Assembly (NCBI GenBank): GCA_016871415.1 | Contig: VHDL01000016.1 | Coordinates: forward strand, 1 to 44,646 | Direction: 5' to 3' | From: Verrucomicrobiota bacterium | GTDB taxonomy: Bacteria > Verrucomicrobiota > Verrucomicrobiia > Opitutales > UBA953 | DNA: 44,646 nt | Shown here: piece after piece, positions 23,885-34,547 of the stretch | Numbering within the stretch: the first letter of the stretch is position 1 | How the letters are laid out: each line of letters begins with the position of its first letter | Notes under the pieces: generated by a model | What the model was told of the DNA's origin: nothing | What the model saw: the letters and a program-made list of their open reading frames with translations, nothing else | The model's database searches: none | Position numbers and translations under genes: made by a program

Positions 23885-26365
23885 ATGCGCCCCGTGCCCG
23901 TGAACGCCCTTGGGATCGCCGGCCTGATGTGCCTGGCGAGCCTTGGCCACGCTGGCACGCTCCCCGGCATCGAGCAGACCTGTTTCGAGTGTCACGACCA
24001 AGAGACCGCCAAAGGGGACGTCGTCCTCACGACCCTGTCCTTCGACCCGCAGGACCGCCTGAACCGCGAACGCTGGGCGCACCTTTACGACGTCATCGCG
24101 AAAGGCGAAATGCCGCCGAAGAAGAAAGCTCTCTCCGCCGACGACCGCGCGGCGCTGGCCCGCGCCATCGCCGGCCCCTTACTGGCCGCCGATGAAGCAG
24201 AGATCAAGGCCGCCGGCCGGGGCCCTCGCCGTCGCCTCAATCGCGACGAATACGAACAGAACCTCCGCGACCTGCTGCGCCTGCCGGATCTCGACATCCG
24301 GGATATGCTCCCAGCGGATCGCGAAGGCCATCACTTTAACAAGACTTCGGCCACCCTGGACATGTCACACGTCCAGTTGACGGCCTACCTGGATGCCGCC
24401 GAGGCAGCGCTTCGTCAGGCGATGGCCTCGGGCGCGCCGCCCGCGAAACCCAAGACCATACGTATCGTCGGGACGACTCTGTTCCCCGCGAACGATACCT
24501 TCGGAAACAAGGAGGCGATGTTCTTCGCCCGTGACAACAAGGCGTTGAAGCCGGAAGAACTGAAAGCCAAGGACACCGCCTCAGACCCGACGATCGAAGT
24601 AGCCCTCTTCCGCTCCGCGCACTGGCCTTACTACGGCTACCCGAAAGGTTTCCTCGCGCGTCAGCCCGGCAACTATCGCGTCCGCTTCTCGGCCCGCGCG
24701 GTGCTCCAGCAGAAAGGCTACGTACTCACCCCGGCCGTCGACCCCGTCCCGATGACCTTCCGCGCCCGCAAGCCGTCGGGCCCCGACGTCTCGGGCGACG
24801 TCCGCGCGACCGGCGGCGTCATGGACATCGCGCCACAGACCGCGACCTACGAGACGACGGTGCGCCTCCTCGCGAACGAGACCTTCGAATACAGCCTCCT
24901 CGGCCTACCCGTCCCGCTCGCGCGCAATGTCCAAGGCGGACCGCCCACTTATCGCTACCCGCCGTTCCCGACCGGCGGACAGCCCGGCGTGGCTTTCCAG
25001 TGGCTGGAAATCGAAGGTCCGTTGACGCCGACGGAGCAGGCCGATGCGCCTTATCGCGTGCTCTTCCCGACGCATATTCCAGCCACCGACGCCAGGGCGC
25101 TCCTACGACACTTCATCCGCCATGCCGCGCGTGAGCCCGTCGACGAGGACACCCTCGGCCAATACGACCGACTGGTCCAGGCGCGCCTTGAGAAAAAGGA
25201 GCCGCTCTCAGACGCCCTGCTCGCCGCCTACAAGGCTTTCCTGTGCTCCGGCCACTTCCTCTACCTGCGTGAACCGGCGCACGCCGCCGATCATTTCGCG
25301 GTCGCCGGCCGTCTGTCACACTTTCTCGCGAACAGCCGGCCGGACGCACGGCTGCGCCAGCTGGCCGCCGACGGCAAACTGGGCGATGCCGCCGTATTGC
25401 GTGCCGAGACCGATCGGCTGCTCGGCGAGCCGGGCTTCGCTCGCTTCGTCCACGCCTTCACCGATTACTGGCTCAACCTTCGACATCTCCGCCGGGACGA
25501 ACCCGACATCCGCCTCTACCCCGAGTATCGGTTCGACGATTATCTCACCGACAGCATGGGTGAGGAAACCCGCGCCTACTTCACCGGCCTAATCCGCGAC
25601 AACCTTCCCGCCAAGCACCTCGTCCAAGCCGATTTCATCTACGCCAATGATCGGCTGTCACGGCACTACGGTCTGCCGCCGCTCCAGGGCTCGGCCATGC
25701 GCAAGGTCAAGCTCCCGGGAGGCAGCCCGCTAGGCGGATTGCTGACCCAAGCCGCGATCCTCAAGGTGACCAGCAACGGCACGACGACCTCGCCCGTCAT
25801 CCGCGGCGCCTGGATCATGGACCGCATCATCGGCGAACCGCCGCCCCCGCCGCCCGCGAAAGTCCCCGCCGTCGAACCGGACATCCGCGGAGCGAAATCC
25901 ATCCGCGATATCCTCGCCCGCCACACGCAGGACAACTCCTGTGCCAACTGTCACGCCCGCTTCGACCCCGCCGGCTTCGCCCTCGAGAACTTCGACATCC
26001 TCGGCGGATGGCGCCAACGCTATCGCGGACTGGAACTCGGCGAGAAAACCAAGGGCATCGATCGGGCCGGACATGACTACGCCTACACGGTCGCGGATGT
26101 CGTCGACGCGAGCGGCAAACTGCGCGACGGCCGTGCCTTCACCGACGTCCGCGAACTCAAGGCCCATTTCGCCGCCGACGACCGCCAGCTGGCCCGTAAT
26201 CTCCTGCACCAGTTCGTCCTCTACGCGACCGGCACGCCGGTGCGTTTCGCCGACCGGCCGAAGATCGAAGCCATCCTTGATGCCAGTTCCCATGACGGGT
26301 ATCGCATGCGCGACCTTCTCCACGGCCTGATCCAAAGCCCCCTCTTCCGCGGCCCCGCGCGCTGA
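23885..26365 (+). CDS. Planctomycete-type cytochrome, DUF1587/1595/1592/1588/1585
   Basis: An 826-residue exported protein. Signal peptide about 1-23; N-terminal heme motif CFECH at 33-37; DUF1587 (about 117-180, LNRDEYEQNLRDLLRL); DUF1595 (about 400-460); DUF1592 (about 460-585); DUF1588 (about 590-690) ending with a second heme motif CANCH at 686-690; DUF1585 (about 735-805). This order is the standard PVC five-domain protein and pairs with DUF1552, which follows 2 bases downstream. Probably a di-heme electron-transfer protein of the periplasm linked to a degradative pathway; the reaction is not established. Its ATG follows the IclR stop by 1 base, so it is cotranscribed with its probable regulator. 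Confidence 0.93.
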   Translation: MRPVPVNALGIAGLMCLASLGHAGTLPGIEQTCFECHDQETAKGDVVLTTLSFDPQDRLNRERWAHLYDVIAKGEMPPKKKALSADDRAALARAIAGPLLAADEAEIKAAGRGPRRRLNRDEYEQNLRDLLRLPDLDIRDMLPADREGHHFNKTSATLDMSHVQLTAYLDAAEAALRQAMASGAPPAKPKTIRIVGTTLFPANDTFGNKEAMFFARDNKALKPEELKAKDTASDPTIEVALFRSAHWPYYGYPKGFLARQPGNYRVRFSARAVLQQKGYVLTPAVDPVPMTFRARKPSGPDVSGDVRATGGVMDIAPQTATYETTVRLLANETFEYSLLGLPVPLARNVQGGPPTYRYPPFPTGGQPGVAFQWLEIEGPLTPTEQADAPYRVLFPTHIPATDARALLRHFIRHAAREPVDEDTLGQYDRLVQARLEKKEPLSDALLAAYKAFLCSGHFLYLREPAHAADHFAVAGRLSHFLANSRPDARLRQLAADGKLGDAAVLRAETDRLLGEPGFARFVHAFTDYWLNLRHLRRDEPDIRLYPEYRFDDYLTDSMGEETRAYFTGLIRDNLPAKHLVQADFIYANDRLSRHYGLPPLQGSAMRKVKLPGGSPLGGLLTQAAILKVTSNGTTTSPVIRGAWIMDRIIGEPPPPPPAKVPAVEPDIRGAKSIRDILARHTQDNSCANCHARFDPAGFALENFDILGGWRQRYRGLELGEKTKGIDRAGHDYAYTVADVVDASGKLRDGRAFTDVRELKAHFAADDRQLARNLLHQFVLYATGTPVRFADRPKIEAILDASSHDGYRMRDLLHGLIQSPLFRGPAR

Positions 26366-26367
26366 CC

Positions 26368-27666
26368 ATGCAAGCCCCTCATATCGCCCGACAGCTCTCC
26401 CGCCGTCGCTTCCTCAGCGGAGCCGGGGCTTTCCTGGCCTTGCCCATCCTCGGTAGCTTCACGCCGGCCTTCGGTCGCGACAAGCCTTCCGCCCCGCCGC
26501 AGCGGATGCTCCTGATCTCGAATAACCTCGGCGTCCTGCCCGCCCAGTTCTTCCCGACGAGGACCGGCCGCGGTTATGAAGCCTCGCCTTACCTCGCGAC
26601 ACTGGCGCCATTCCGCGAAGACTTCACGGTCTTCAGCGGCCTCTCCCATCCGGACGTCAACGGAGGGCACAGCACCGAGAACTGCTTCCTGACCGCCGCC
26701 CGCGGTCCGACCAAGAGCGGCTTCCGCAACGAGATCTCCCTGGACCAGTTCGCCGCCGAGAGACTCGGCCAGGTCACGCGCCTTCCGACGCTCAACCTCG
26801 GGGTCAACATCGACAAAGCCAACCGTAGCCTTTCCTGGACGCGCGACGGCGTCCTGCTTCCCGCCGAAGACAGCGCCTCCGCCCTCTTCCGTCGGATGTT
26901 CCTGCAAGGCAATCCGGCCGAAGTCGCCCGCCAGCTCCACCGGCTCGAGGAACGCGGCAGCGTCCTGGACACTTTGCTCGACGACACCAAGCGCTACGCC
27001 CGCGACCTCGACGGCGAAGACCGCACCCGCCTGGACCAATACCTCACCTCCGTCCGCGAGGTGGAAGCCCGCCTCCGCATCGCCCGCGACTGGGAAATGC
27101 GCGCCAAGCCCTCCACCGATCGGGCGATGCCGACCGACATCACCGATCGCCAGCTCTTCTTCGCGAAGTTCGACCTGATGCTCTCCATGGCGCAGCTCGC
27201 GTTCGAGTCGGATTCGACCCGTGTCGTGACCCTGATGGTCGACGCCTTCGCCACGCCGGTCTTCAAGCTGCACCCCGACCAGAACACGACGGATGGCTAT
27301 CACAACCTGAGCCACCACGGACAATCCGTCGAGAAAGTCGCCCAGCTCAAGGACGCCGACCAGCAGCAGATGACGCTGCTCGCCAAAGTCCTCGGACGCC
27401 TCACCGAACACCGCGAAGGAGGCCAACGCCTGCTCGACCGCACGATGGTGCTCTTCGGTAGCAACATGGGCGACGCCAACACCCACGATAACACCAACCT
27501 GCCCATCCTGCTCGCCGGCGGCGGCTTCAAGCATGGCCAGCACCTGGCCTTCCGCCGCGACCAGAACACCCCGCTCTGCAACCTCTACGTCTCCATGCTC
27601 CAGAAGATGGGCGTCGAAGCGGATGCATTCGGCTCCAGCACCGGCCCGCTCGCCGGCCTAAGCTAA
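26368..27666 (+). CDS. Tat-exported DUF1552 protein
   Basis: A 432-residue DUF1552 protein. The N-terminus has a clear twin-arginine motif (SRRRFLSG, 10-17) and hydrophobic segment, so export by Tat is likely. Family segments include LISNNLGVLPAQFFP near 48, the HSTENCFLTA block near 100 and the FGSNMGDANTHDN segment near 365, which has possible metal ligands. It is the usual partner of the DUF1592-type cytochrome encoded immediately upstream. Reaction unknown. The same layout, a Sec-exported cytochrome with a Tat-exported partner, appears twice more in the window with DUF1553/DUF1501. Confidence 0.92.
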   Translation: MQAPHIARQLSRRRFLSGAGAFLALPILGSFTPAFGRDKPSAPPQRMLLISNNLGVLPAQFFPTRTGRGYEASPYLATLAPFREDFTVFSGLSHPDVNGGHSTENCFLTAARGPTKSGFRNEISLDQFAAERLGQVTRLPTLNLGVNIDKANRSLSWTRDGVLLPAEDSASALFRRMFLQGNPAEVARQLHRLEERGSVLDTLLDDTKRYARDLDGEDRTRLDQYLTSVREVEARLRIARDWEMRAKPSTDRAMPTDITDRQLFFAKFDLMLSMAQLAFESDSTRVVTLMVDAFATPVFKLHPDQNTTDGYHNLSHHGQSVEKVAQLKDADQQQMTLLAKVLGRLTEHREGGQRLLDRTMVLFGSNMGDANTHDNTNLPILLAGGGFKHGQHLAFRRDQNTPLCNLYVSMLQKMGVEADAFGSSTGPLAGLS

Positions 27667-27716
27667 GCCCTTATCTCCCCACTGTTTTTTACCACCCAGC
27701 CCCCACCCCATGCCTC

Positions 27717-29786
27717 ATGCGACTCCTGCTCATCCTCTGCGCCTCCGCCCTGCTCGGCGCCGTCTCCCTGTTCGCGGCCGAACATAAGATCAAGCCGGGC
27801 GACGACCCGCAGGCCGTCATGGACGCCGCCGCGCCCGGCGACAAGCTGACCTTCCTGCCCGGCCTGCACCAGCATGGCCTGAAGAAGCACCGCTCGATCC
27901 TCTACGTCGACAAGTCCGTCGAGATCGAACTCATGGCCGGCGCGACGCTCAAGCTGGCCGATAATTTCTGCCATAAAGAAGGCGTCGGCGAGATCACGAC
28001 CGACCAGGATTCGGGCAAGAAGATCGACGACCTTGAGATCGGGGGCGCCTACGACATGAAGAAGGGAAAGGTCGACGGCTCCGAGCTCTTCGGCAGCACG
28101 GTCTACACGGTCATCGTCACCGGCGGCAAGAACGGCGCCCCGGACACCATCGCCTGGGGCGACGGCAAGCTCTTCGACACCCCGCATAAGGGCATCCCGA
28201 TCACGGGTGATTGGCAGGAACTCAGCCATGGCGTGAAGATCCGTTTCGCGAACAAGACCGGCCACGGCGCCCGCAGCCTCTGGTTCGTGTCCTACGACGC
28301 CCCGGAGGCCTACGGCATCCGCATCGGGCACGGACGCCAGGCCGAGCCGATCTCCGGCGTCCGCATCACCGGCAAGGGTACCATCGACCTCAACGCCAGC
28401 CACAACGATCAGCCGAGCGGCCTGGTGAAGAACATCAACGCCTGCGTGCTCATCCATGGTCGCGTCCGCAACGTGCTCGTCGAAGGCATCACGATGACCG
28501 ACACCATGCGCGCGGTGATGATGTACGGCGAGCACACGGGCAAGTTCCTGCCGGGCGGCAAGGTCGGTCCGGGCGAGTCGTTCGACGCCGAGAACATCAC
28601 GGTGCAGTTCACCCGTACGATCAATCCGAACGGCAGCGGCACCCTCCTCGGCCACCCGTCCTTCCGCGGCCGCCTGCGCAATGTCCGCTGCAACTACAAT
28701 TACTTCGAGACCAAGCTCACCGCCATCGAACCGAACTTCAACCTGGACGGCTACGAAGTCATCGGAAACCACATCAAGAGCGACGGCGAAGCCATCCACT
28801 GCTGGCGACATTCGGAGAACGGCGTCATCGCCGACAACCTGCGCCTCGGGGACGTGACCTTCAAGAAGGTGATCAGCGTCAACGCCCCCGCCGGATGGGA
28901 ACCCCCGATGCCGCCGGTGATGAAGAACAATCGCAACGCCCTCGGCGACCGAGCCCAAGGCCCGCAGACGAGCCTCGAGCCGAAGCCCTTCGGACGCCGC
29001 CTGCTCGTCAGCGATTACGTCGGCAACAAGGTCGCCATCGTCGCCGCCGACGGACGCGTCGAGTGGTCGACCCCGGCCGAGAAGCCCCAGGATTCCTGGC
29101 TGCTGCCCAACGGCAACGTGCTCTTCAGCCATGTCAAAGGCGCCAAGGAAGTGAAGCCCGACCATTCCGTGGCTTGGGAATTCGTCGCCGACGCGAAGAC
29201 GGAGATCCAGGGCTGCCAGCCGCTGCCGGACGGACGCGTGCTGGTGGTCGAATGCGGCCCGGGACGCCTTCTGGAGATCGGTCGTGACGGCAAGATCGCC
29301 AAGGAGATCAAGGTCCCGCTGACGCCCACCATCCGCACCCATGAACAGATGCGCGGCTGCCGCAAGACGGCCGACGGACGTTACCTCGTGAGCGCCAAGG
29401 GCGACCGCGCGGTGCTCGAACTCTCCGCCGACGGCAAGCTCCTCCGGACCCAGCCGGTCAACGGGGACGTCCACGACGTCCGCGAGCTTGCGAATGGGAA
29501 CTGGCTGGTCGCCTTGGGCGAGGGGGACGGAATCGTGGAATACGACAAGTCCGGCAAGGCCGTCTGGAACATCGGACGGAACGAGGTCACGGACAACCAC
29601 CTCTACCTCGCAAGCTCGGTCGAACGCCTCGCCAACGGCAACACGATCGTCATGAACTGGCTGGGCCACGGCCACCTTGGCGCCACCGCCCAGATCTTCG
29701 AGCTCGACGCGCAGAAGAAGCCCGTCCGCCAGTTCACCGACCACCGCCAGTTCACCAGCATCAATCACATTCAGGTGCTGGAGTGA
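27717..29786 (+). CDS. Beta-helix domain fused to a beta-propeller
   Basis: A 689-residue exported protein. The signal peptide (about 1-21) is encoded by DNA almost identical to that at 21961. Residues about 25-410 look like a right-handed parallel beta-helix of the pectate-lyase-like group, with short repeated beta turns. From about 420 the sequence changes to six or so blade-like repeats (PDGRVLVVECGPGRLLEI, ADGRYLVSAKGDRAVLEL), typical of a PQQ-like or NHL-like propeller. Likely role: binding or cleavage of a polysaccharide, with the propeller as a second binding or catalytic module. No lyase catalytic residues could be assigned. The stop lies 9 bases before the next gene. Confidence 0.75.
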   Translation: MRLLLILCASALLGAVSLFAAEHKIKPGDDPQAVMDAAAPGDKLTFLPGLHQHGLKKHRSILYVDKSVEIELMAGATLKLADNFCHKEGVGEITTDQDSGKKIDDLEIGGAYDMKKGKVDGSELFGSTVYTVIVTGGKNGAPDTIAWGDGKLFDTPHKGIPITGDWQELSHGVKIRFANKTGHGARSLWFVSYDAPEAYGIRIGHGRQAEPISGVRITGKGTIDLNASHNDQPSGLVKNINACVLIHGRVRNVLVEGITMTDTMRAVMMYGEHTGKFLPGGKVGPGESFDAENITVQFTRTINPNGSGTLLGHPSFRGRLRNVRCNYNYFETKLTAIEPNFNLDGYEVIGNHIKSDGEAIHCWRHSENGVIADNLRLGDVTFKKVISVNAPAGWEPPMPPVMKNNRNALGDRAQGPQTSLEPKPFGRRLLVSDYVGNKVAIVAADGRVEWSTPAEKPQDSWLLPNGNVLFSHVKGAKEVKPDHSVAWEFVADAKTEIQGCQPLPDGRVLVVECGPGRLLEIGRDGKIAKEIKVPLTPTIRTHEQMRGCRKTADGRYLVSAKGDRAVLELSADGKLLRTQPVNGDVHDVRELANGNWLVALGEGDGIVEYDKSGKAVWNIGRNEVTDNHLYLASSVERLANGNTIVMNWLGHGHLGATAQIFELDAQKKPVRQFTDHRQFTSINHIQVLE

Positions 29787-29795
29787 CCGACGGAC

Positions 29796-30566
29796 ATGCG
29801 CGTCATCGCCCTCCTGGCCTCCTGCCTGACCCTTTCGGCCGCGCCGCACCCGCTGGCCGAAAAGGTGATGCCGGGCGCCGCTCTGACGCTTGAGTTCCCC
29901 GACCTGACTCCTGACCGACGCGGACGCACGGCCTCGTGCGAGGTGCGCATCCCCGCCGGATACGCTACCGACAGGAAGTTCCCGCTGGTCGCGTGGCTAG
30001 CGGGTGGAGAAGGCGGCACCGCTCCGTCCTCGGGATTTCTGCCGCTGGGCGACTTCATTCTGGTCGGCCTGCCCTACCCCAAGGGGGCCGCCAATCCCGC
30101 CTACCCGCCCATGGTCGGCGACTTCGCCAAGATCTGGGCCTACCATCGCACGATGCTCGAGGACGTGCACCGGCTGCTGCCCAACGTCGAACGCCGCAGC
30201 TCGATTCTGGCCGGCTTCAGCAACGGCGGACACGCAATCGACGGCATGCTGCGCGCACGCTTCGAAGGACCGAGGCCGTCCGACCATTTCGGCATCTTCA
30301 TCGCCGCGGACGGGGGTGGAAACAGCTACACTTCCATCGGCACCATGCAGCCGATCGGCGGACGATACGCCTACGTCTGCTGGGGCGAGAAGAGCCCCAA
30401 CCGTCCGAATGGCGCGGCCTTCTCGAAGGCTCTCGCGGCCAAGGGCGCAAAGGTCACCGCCAGCGAGATGAAGGGGGTCGGCCACGCCTTCCCGGAATCG
30501 GAACAGGCCAAGGCGAAGGACTGGCTGGCCCGGGTGGCCCTGCCAGGCTGCGCCGACGGAAAGTAA
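29796..30566 (+). CDS. Exported esterase-like alpha/beta hydrolase
   Basis: A 256-residue secreted protein with a signal peptide (about 1-16) and alpha/beta-hydrolase features: nucleophile elbow GFSNGG with Ser142 and a late His230 in GVGHAFP. The acid residue was not assigned with confidence. It resembles predicted esterase/feruloyl-esterase or phospholipase-carboxylesterase types. It could remove acyl groups from a glycan. It follows the beta-helix gene by 9 bases, probably in the same transcript. Confidence 0.75.
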   Translation: MRVIALLASCLTLSAAPHPLAEKVMPGAALTLEFPDLTPDRRGRTASCEVRIPAGYATDRKFPLVAWLAGGEGGTAPSSGFLPLGDFILVGLPYPKGAANPAYPPMVGDFAKIWAYHRTMLEDVHRLLPNVERRSSILAGFSNGGHAIDGMLRARFEGPRPSDHFGIFIAADGGGNSYTSIGTMQPIGGRYAYVCWGEKSPNRPNGAAFSKALAAKGAKVTASEMKGVGHAFPESEQAKAKDWLARVALPGCADGK

Positions 30567-30571
30567 GCAGG

Positions 30572-30593
30572 AACCGCCAACCCTCCGGCTTGT
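30572..30593 (+). repeat. Shuffled copy of leader words from the first gap
   Basis: AACCGCCAACC (30572-30582) and CCTCCGGCTTGT (30582-30593) both occur in the leader of the first gene, at 111-121 and 92-103, in the opposite order. The gap before the next gene is otherwise featureless. Confidence 0.7.
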
Positions 30594-30646
30594 CGTAGAT
30601 GAGGGTTGCGGAAGCCCCTGACGGGCCAATCCTACGCCCCACCCCG

Positions 30647-33600
30647 ATGCCGACGCGTTTGCGCACGCCCCTTCTGACGACGTTGCTGACGGCAGCCGTG
30701 CCGCTGGCCGCGCAGCCGTCCGCGGCCGACCTCGAGTTCTTCGAATCGCGCATCCGCCCCGCCCTGGTGGCCGAATGCTACGAGTGTCATGACGCCAAGA
30801 AGCAGAAGGGTGACCTGCGGCTCGACCACCGCGCGGCGATGCTCAAGGGCGGCGAGACGGGCCCGCTGCTGATCGCCGGCGACCCGGACAAGAGCCTCCT
30901 CATCCAGTCGATCACGCACGAGCACGAGGACCTCAAGATGCCCAAGAAGCGTCCGAAGCTCGACGCGCGCATCATCGCCGACTTCAAGGAATGGGTCAGA
31001 CGCGGAGCGCCCGACCCCCGGGACAAGGAGCCGACGGACTCGATCACGCCGACCTGGTCCGACCTGCTCTCCGTCCGCAAGAACTGGTGGAGTTTCCAAC
31101 CTGTCGCCGCGCCATCGGGAGCGACGATTGACGGACTGCTGGACGCACGCATGAAGACCGCCGGAATCGCGCCTGCCCCGGCCGCAGGCAAGGAGACGCT
31201 CCTGCGCCGCGTGACCTTCACGCTCACGGGCCTGCCGCCGACCAAGGAGGAGGTCGACGCCTTCTTGGCCGACGGCTCGGTTGACGCCTACGAAAAGGTC
31301 GTCGATCGGCTGCTCGCCTCCCCGCGCTACGGCGAGCACTTCGCCAGGCATTGGATGGACCTCGTGCGGTACGCGGATTCCCACGGCAGCGAAGGCGACC
31401 CCTCCATCCCGCAGTCCTGGCGTTACCGCGACTACCTCATCCGGGGCTTCAACGGCGACGTACCCTACGACCGCTTCGTGCAGGAGCAGATCGCCGGCGA
31501 CCTGCTCCAGTCACCCCGCATCGACGCGGCCGAAGGGCTGAACGAATCCATGCTCGGCACCGGCCACTTCCGGATGATCGAGCACGGCCACCAGCCGGTC
31601 GACACGGTCGACGAGCAGGTGCGCAACGTCGACAACCAGATCGACGTGGTCTCCAAGACCTTCCTCGGCCTCACGGTCTCGTGCTCCCGCTGTCACGACC
31701 ACAAGTTCGACGCCATCAGCCAGGCCGACTTCTACGCCTTCTACGGCATCCTCGCCTCCAGCCGGCCTGGTCAGGTCACGGTGGACGCACCGGACAGGCT
31801 CGACGCAAGACGTGACCGACTGACCAGGATCAAGACCGCCATCAGGGCCGAACTTTCGGGTCTCTGGAGGGACCAGGCCGCAGCCATCCCGGACTCAATC
31901 GAACGGATGCGCAATACCGCGAAGGAAACGGCCGCCCTTCGCGAGGAGCTGACCAAGATCGAGTCGCAGCTGTCCGCCGAATCCTTCCGCCGCCGTCTGA
32001 ACGCCAAGGACGCGAGCGGCCCCACCCCCGACCATTGGTGGACTTTTGAGAAGGACGCCAAGGACCTCGTGGGCGGTCTGAACGCCGAACTCAGGGGCGG
32101 CGCCAAGCTGTCCGACGGACGCCTGACGCTCAAGGGGGACGGAGCCTTCGCCCGCGCGGGCGCCAGCAAGCGACCCTTCACCACCAAGACCCTGGAGGCC
32201 TGGGTGTCCCTCCCGACGCTCGACCAGCGTGCGGGCGGCGTGCTCACCGTCCAGTCCGTCGGCGGAGGCGTCTTCGACTCCATCGTCTTCGCCGAGAAGC
32301 AGCCCCGACGCTGGATGGCAGGCAGCAACAACGGCGTGCGCAGCGCCAATGTCGAAGGACCGGCCGAGGACGCCGCGCCCGGACGCCTGACGCACGTCGC
32401 CGCGACCTACGGGATCGACGGACGCATCACGCTCTACCGCGACGGCGAACCTTACGGACGCTCCTACGTGCCCGAGGGCAATCCGAACAGACTGCAGGGC
32501 TTCCCCGCAGGACGGACGGAAATCCTGTTCGGCTGCCGTCATACGGGCGGAGGCAACGCATTCTTAAAAGGTGAGATCGAAGAGGCGCGGCTCTACCACG
32601 TCGCGCTTTCCGCCGATGAGGTTCGCCGTTCGTTCAAGGCGGGCGTGCTCAAGGGCGAGATCGGCGGAGCTCCGGCCGATGACGATGCGGTCAAGGCCAT
32701 GAGGACGCGGGCAGAAGCGCTCCGCGCCGCCATCGACCGACTTGAGGCCCCTTTCAGAGGCATGCTGGAGGGACTCGCGCGCGGCGAGACCGACCCCGAC
32801 CACCCCCTGCACGCCTCGACGATGCTGAGGGTCGGCTTCCAACCCAAACCGGGCAAGACGGCGCCGCGCGAACCCGACTGGGACCTCTCCGGAGAGGACG
32901 CCGACACTTGGATGCGCCACGGCAACGGCATCGCCCATCGGGCCGCTCCGGGCGAGTTCCGCATCGAACCCGACGGCGCCGTCGCCGTCCGGCGCATCCT
33001 GCCCTCGGGATTCCATTCGCACACCCTGTCCACACGACACTCCGCCGTGCTCACCTCGCCGCGTTTCAAGGTGACTTCGGATTTCCTGAGCATCCAGGCC
33101 TCGGGCAAAGGGGCGACGGTGCGGCTCATCCCGGACAACTACCCCATCTCACCGGGGGGATCCCGCTTCCCCAAGGCCAGGCTGGATTCCGACAGCGCGA
33201 CATGGGTGACCTTGGACACGGCGTATCGCAAGGGGTCCTACGCCTACCTTGAATTCACCCTGCCGGCCGACTCCACCAATCCGGAAGGCAAGGACGAGGA
33301 CCTTGGCTGGTACGGCGTGCGCCATGTCGTCTTCCATCATCGACGCGAGGACGGACCGAAGGGGCAGGCGACCGTCGCGCCCACGCCCGTCTTCCCCACC
33401 GCGCAGGACGCCGCCATCGCGATCTCGGAGGCGGCCTACGCCTGGGGCAAGGGCGGCGCGGATGAAGCGCAGGCCGCGCTCCTCGACGCCGCGCTGCGTC
33501 ACGGCCTCATCGACGGCTCCGCCGGCGCATCCCCAAAACTGGCGGAACTCGTGAAGGAGTATCGGCAGATCGAAGGCGGCATCGCCCCGCCACGCCGCGC

Positions 33601-34546
33601 CCCGGGCCTCCTTGAGGCGGCCGGATTCAACCAGCCGCTCTACGCCCGAGGCGACCACAACCGCCCCGAATCCGCGATACCCAGACGTTACCTCGAGGCC
33701 TTCGACGCGTCACCCTTCCGGTCGAGCGGCAGCGGCAGGCTCGAGCTCGCCGGCAAGATCGCGTCAGCCGACAATCCGCTGACCTCCCGCGTGATGGTGA
33801 ACCGCCTCTGGCACCATGTCTTCGGACGGGGCCTGGTCGGGACGGTGGACAACTTCGGACGGCTGGGCGACCTGCCCACGCATCCCGAACTGCTCGATCA
33901 TCTCGCGGCGAAGTTCATCGCCGACGGATGGTCGGTGAAACGGATCCTGCGGGAACTAGTGCTCACCGAGGCCTTCCGTCGCGACTCGGCTCCGACCGAG
34001 TCCGCACGGGCCAAGGATCCCGCCAACGACCTGCTCTCCCACATGCGCGTGCGCCGACTGAGCGGCGAATCCCTCCGCGACACGCTTATCCTGCTGGCAG
34101 GACGCCTTGAACACCGGATGTACGGTCCGGGCGACAACGCCCTCGCGAATCCGACCGAGCAGACCCGTCGAAGCGTCTACCTGCGCATCCGACGCAACAC
34201 CCTCAACCCTCTCATCACCGCCTTCGACGGTCCCAAGCCCTTCACCACCGTGGGCAGAAGGGACGCGACCAACGTGCCCGCCCAGTCCCTCACGCTCCTG
34301 AACGACCCCTTCGTGCAGGAGTGCGCCAAGGGATGGGTCTCCTCTCCCCTGCCCGCCGGCACGGACCTCGTGCGCATCCGCACGCTTTTCCAGCAGGCCC
34401 TCGGACGCGCCCCCACGATGGGCGAAAGCGCCGCCGCCACGCGTTACTTGGCGGACCTCCGCGCCGGAGGGGCGACGGATCAGGCCGCATGGGTCGACCT
34501 GGCCCACTCAATGCTCAACCTCAAGGAATTCATCTACGTACGCTGA
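30647..34546 (+). CDS. PSCyt1/DUF1549/LamG/DUF1553 cytochrome
   Basis: A 1299-residue exported protein. Signal peptide about 1-22; PSCyt1 with CYECH at 44-48; DUF1549 (about 160-365) with a second motif CSRCH at 346-350; a coiled-coil-like stretch (about 385-450); an inserted LamG/concanavalin-like domain (about 462-664, HWWTFEK to [14 protein letters not shown]); a further region (about 690-1010) and DUF1553 (about 1020-1290). It is about 480 residues longer than the paralogue at 17821, mainly because of the LamG insertion, which probably adds glycan binding. The ATG at 30647 begins the signal peptide; an upstream in-frame ATG at 30599 lies in repeat-like leader. The DUF1501 partner begins 1 base after its stop. 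Confidence 0.92.
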   Translation: MPTRLRTPLLTTLLTAAVPLAAQPSAADLEFFESRIRPALVAECYECHDAKKQKGDLRLDHRAAMLKGGETGPLLIAGDPDKSLLIQSITHEHEDLKMPKKRPKLDARIIADFKEWVRRGAPDPRDKEPTDSITPTWSDLLSVRKNWWSFQPVAAPSGATIDGLLDARMKTAGIAPAPAAGKETLLRRVTFTLTGLPPTKEEVDAFLADGSVDAYEKVVDRLLASPRYGEHFARHWMDLVRYADSHGSEGDPSIPQSWRYRDYLIRGFNGDVPYDRFVQEQIAGDLLQSPRIDAAEGLNESMLGTGHFRMIEHGHQPVDTVDEQVRNVDNQIDVVSKTFLGLTVSCSRCHDHKFDAISQADFYAFYGILASSRPGQVTVDAPDRLDARRDRLTRIKTAIRAELSGLWRDQAAAIPDSIERMRNTAKETAALREELTKIESQLSAESFRRRLNAKDASGPTPDHWWTFEKDAKDLVGGLNAELRGGAKLSDGRLTLKGDGAFARAGASKRPFTTKTLEAWVSLPTLDQRAGGVLTVQSVGGGVFDSIVFAEKQPRRWMAGSNNGVRSANVEGPAEDAAPGRLTHVAATYGIDGRITLYRDGEPYGRSYVPEGNPNRLQGFPAGRTEILFGCRHTGGGNAFLKGEIEEARLYHVALSADEVRRSFKAGVLKGEIGGAPADDDAVKAMRTRAEALRAAIDRLEAPFRGMLEGLARGETDPDHPLHASTMLRVGFQPKPGKTAPREPDWDLSGEDADTWMRHGNGIAHRAAPGEFRIEPDGAVAVRRILPSGFHSHTLSTRHSAVLTSPRFKVTSDFLSIQASGKGATVRLIPDNYPISPGGSRFPKARLDSDSATWVTLDTAYRKGSYAYLEFTLPADSTNPEGKDEDLGWYGVRHVVFHHRREDGPKGQATVAPTPVFPTAQDAAIAISEAAYAWGKGGADEAQAALLDAALRHGLIDGSAGASPKLAELVKEYRQIEGGIAPPRRAPGLLEAAGFNQPLYARGDHNRPESAIPRRYLEAFDASPFRSSGSGRLELAGKIASADNPLTSRVMVNRLWHHVFGRGLVGTVDNFGRLGDLPTHPELLDHLAAKFIADGWSVKRILRELVLTEAFRRDSAPTESARAKDPANDLLSHMRVRRLSGESLRDTLILLAGRLEHRMYGPGDNALANPTEQTRRSVYLRIRRNTLNPLITAFDGPKPFTTVGRRDATNVPAQSLTLLNDPFVQECAKGWVSSPLPAGTDLVRIRTLFQQALGRAPTMGESAAATRYLADLRAGGATDQAAWVDLAHSMLNLKEFIYVR

Positions 34547-34547
34547 C

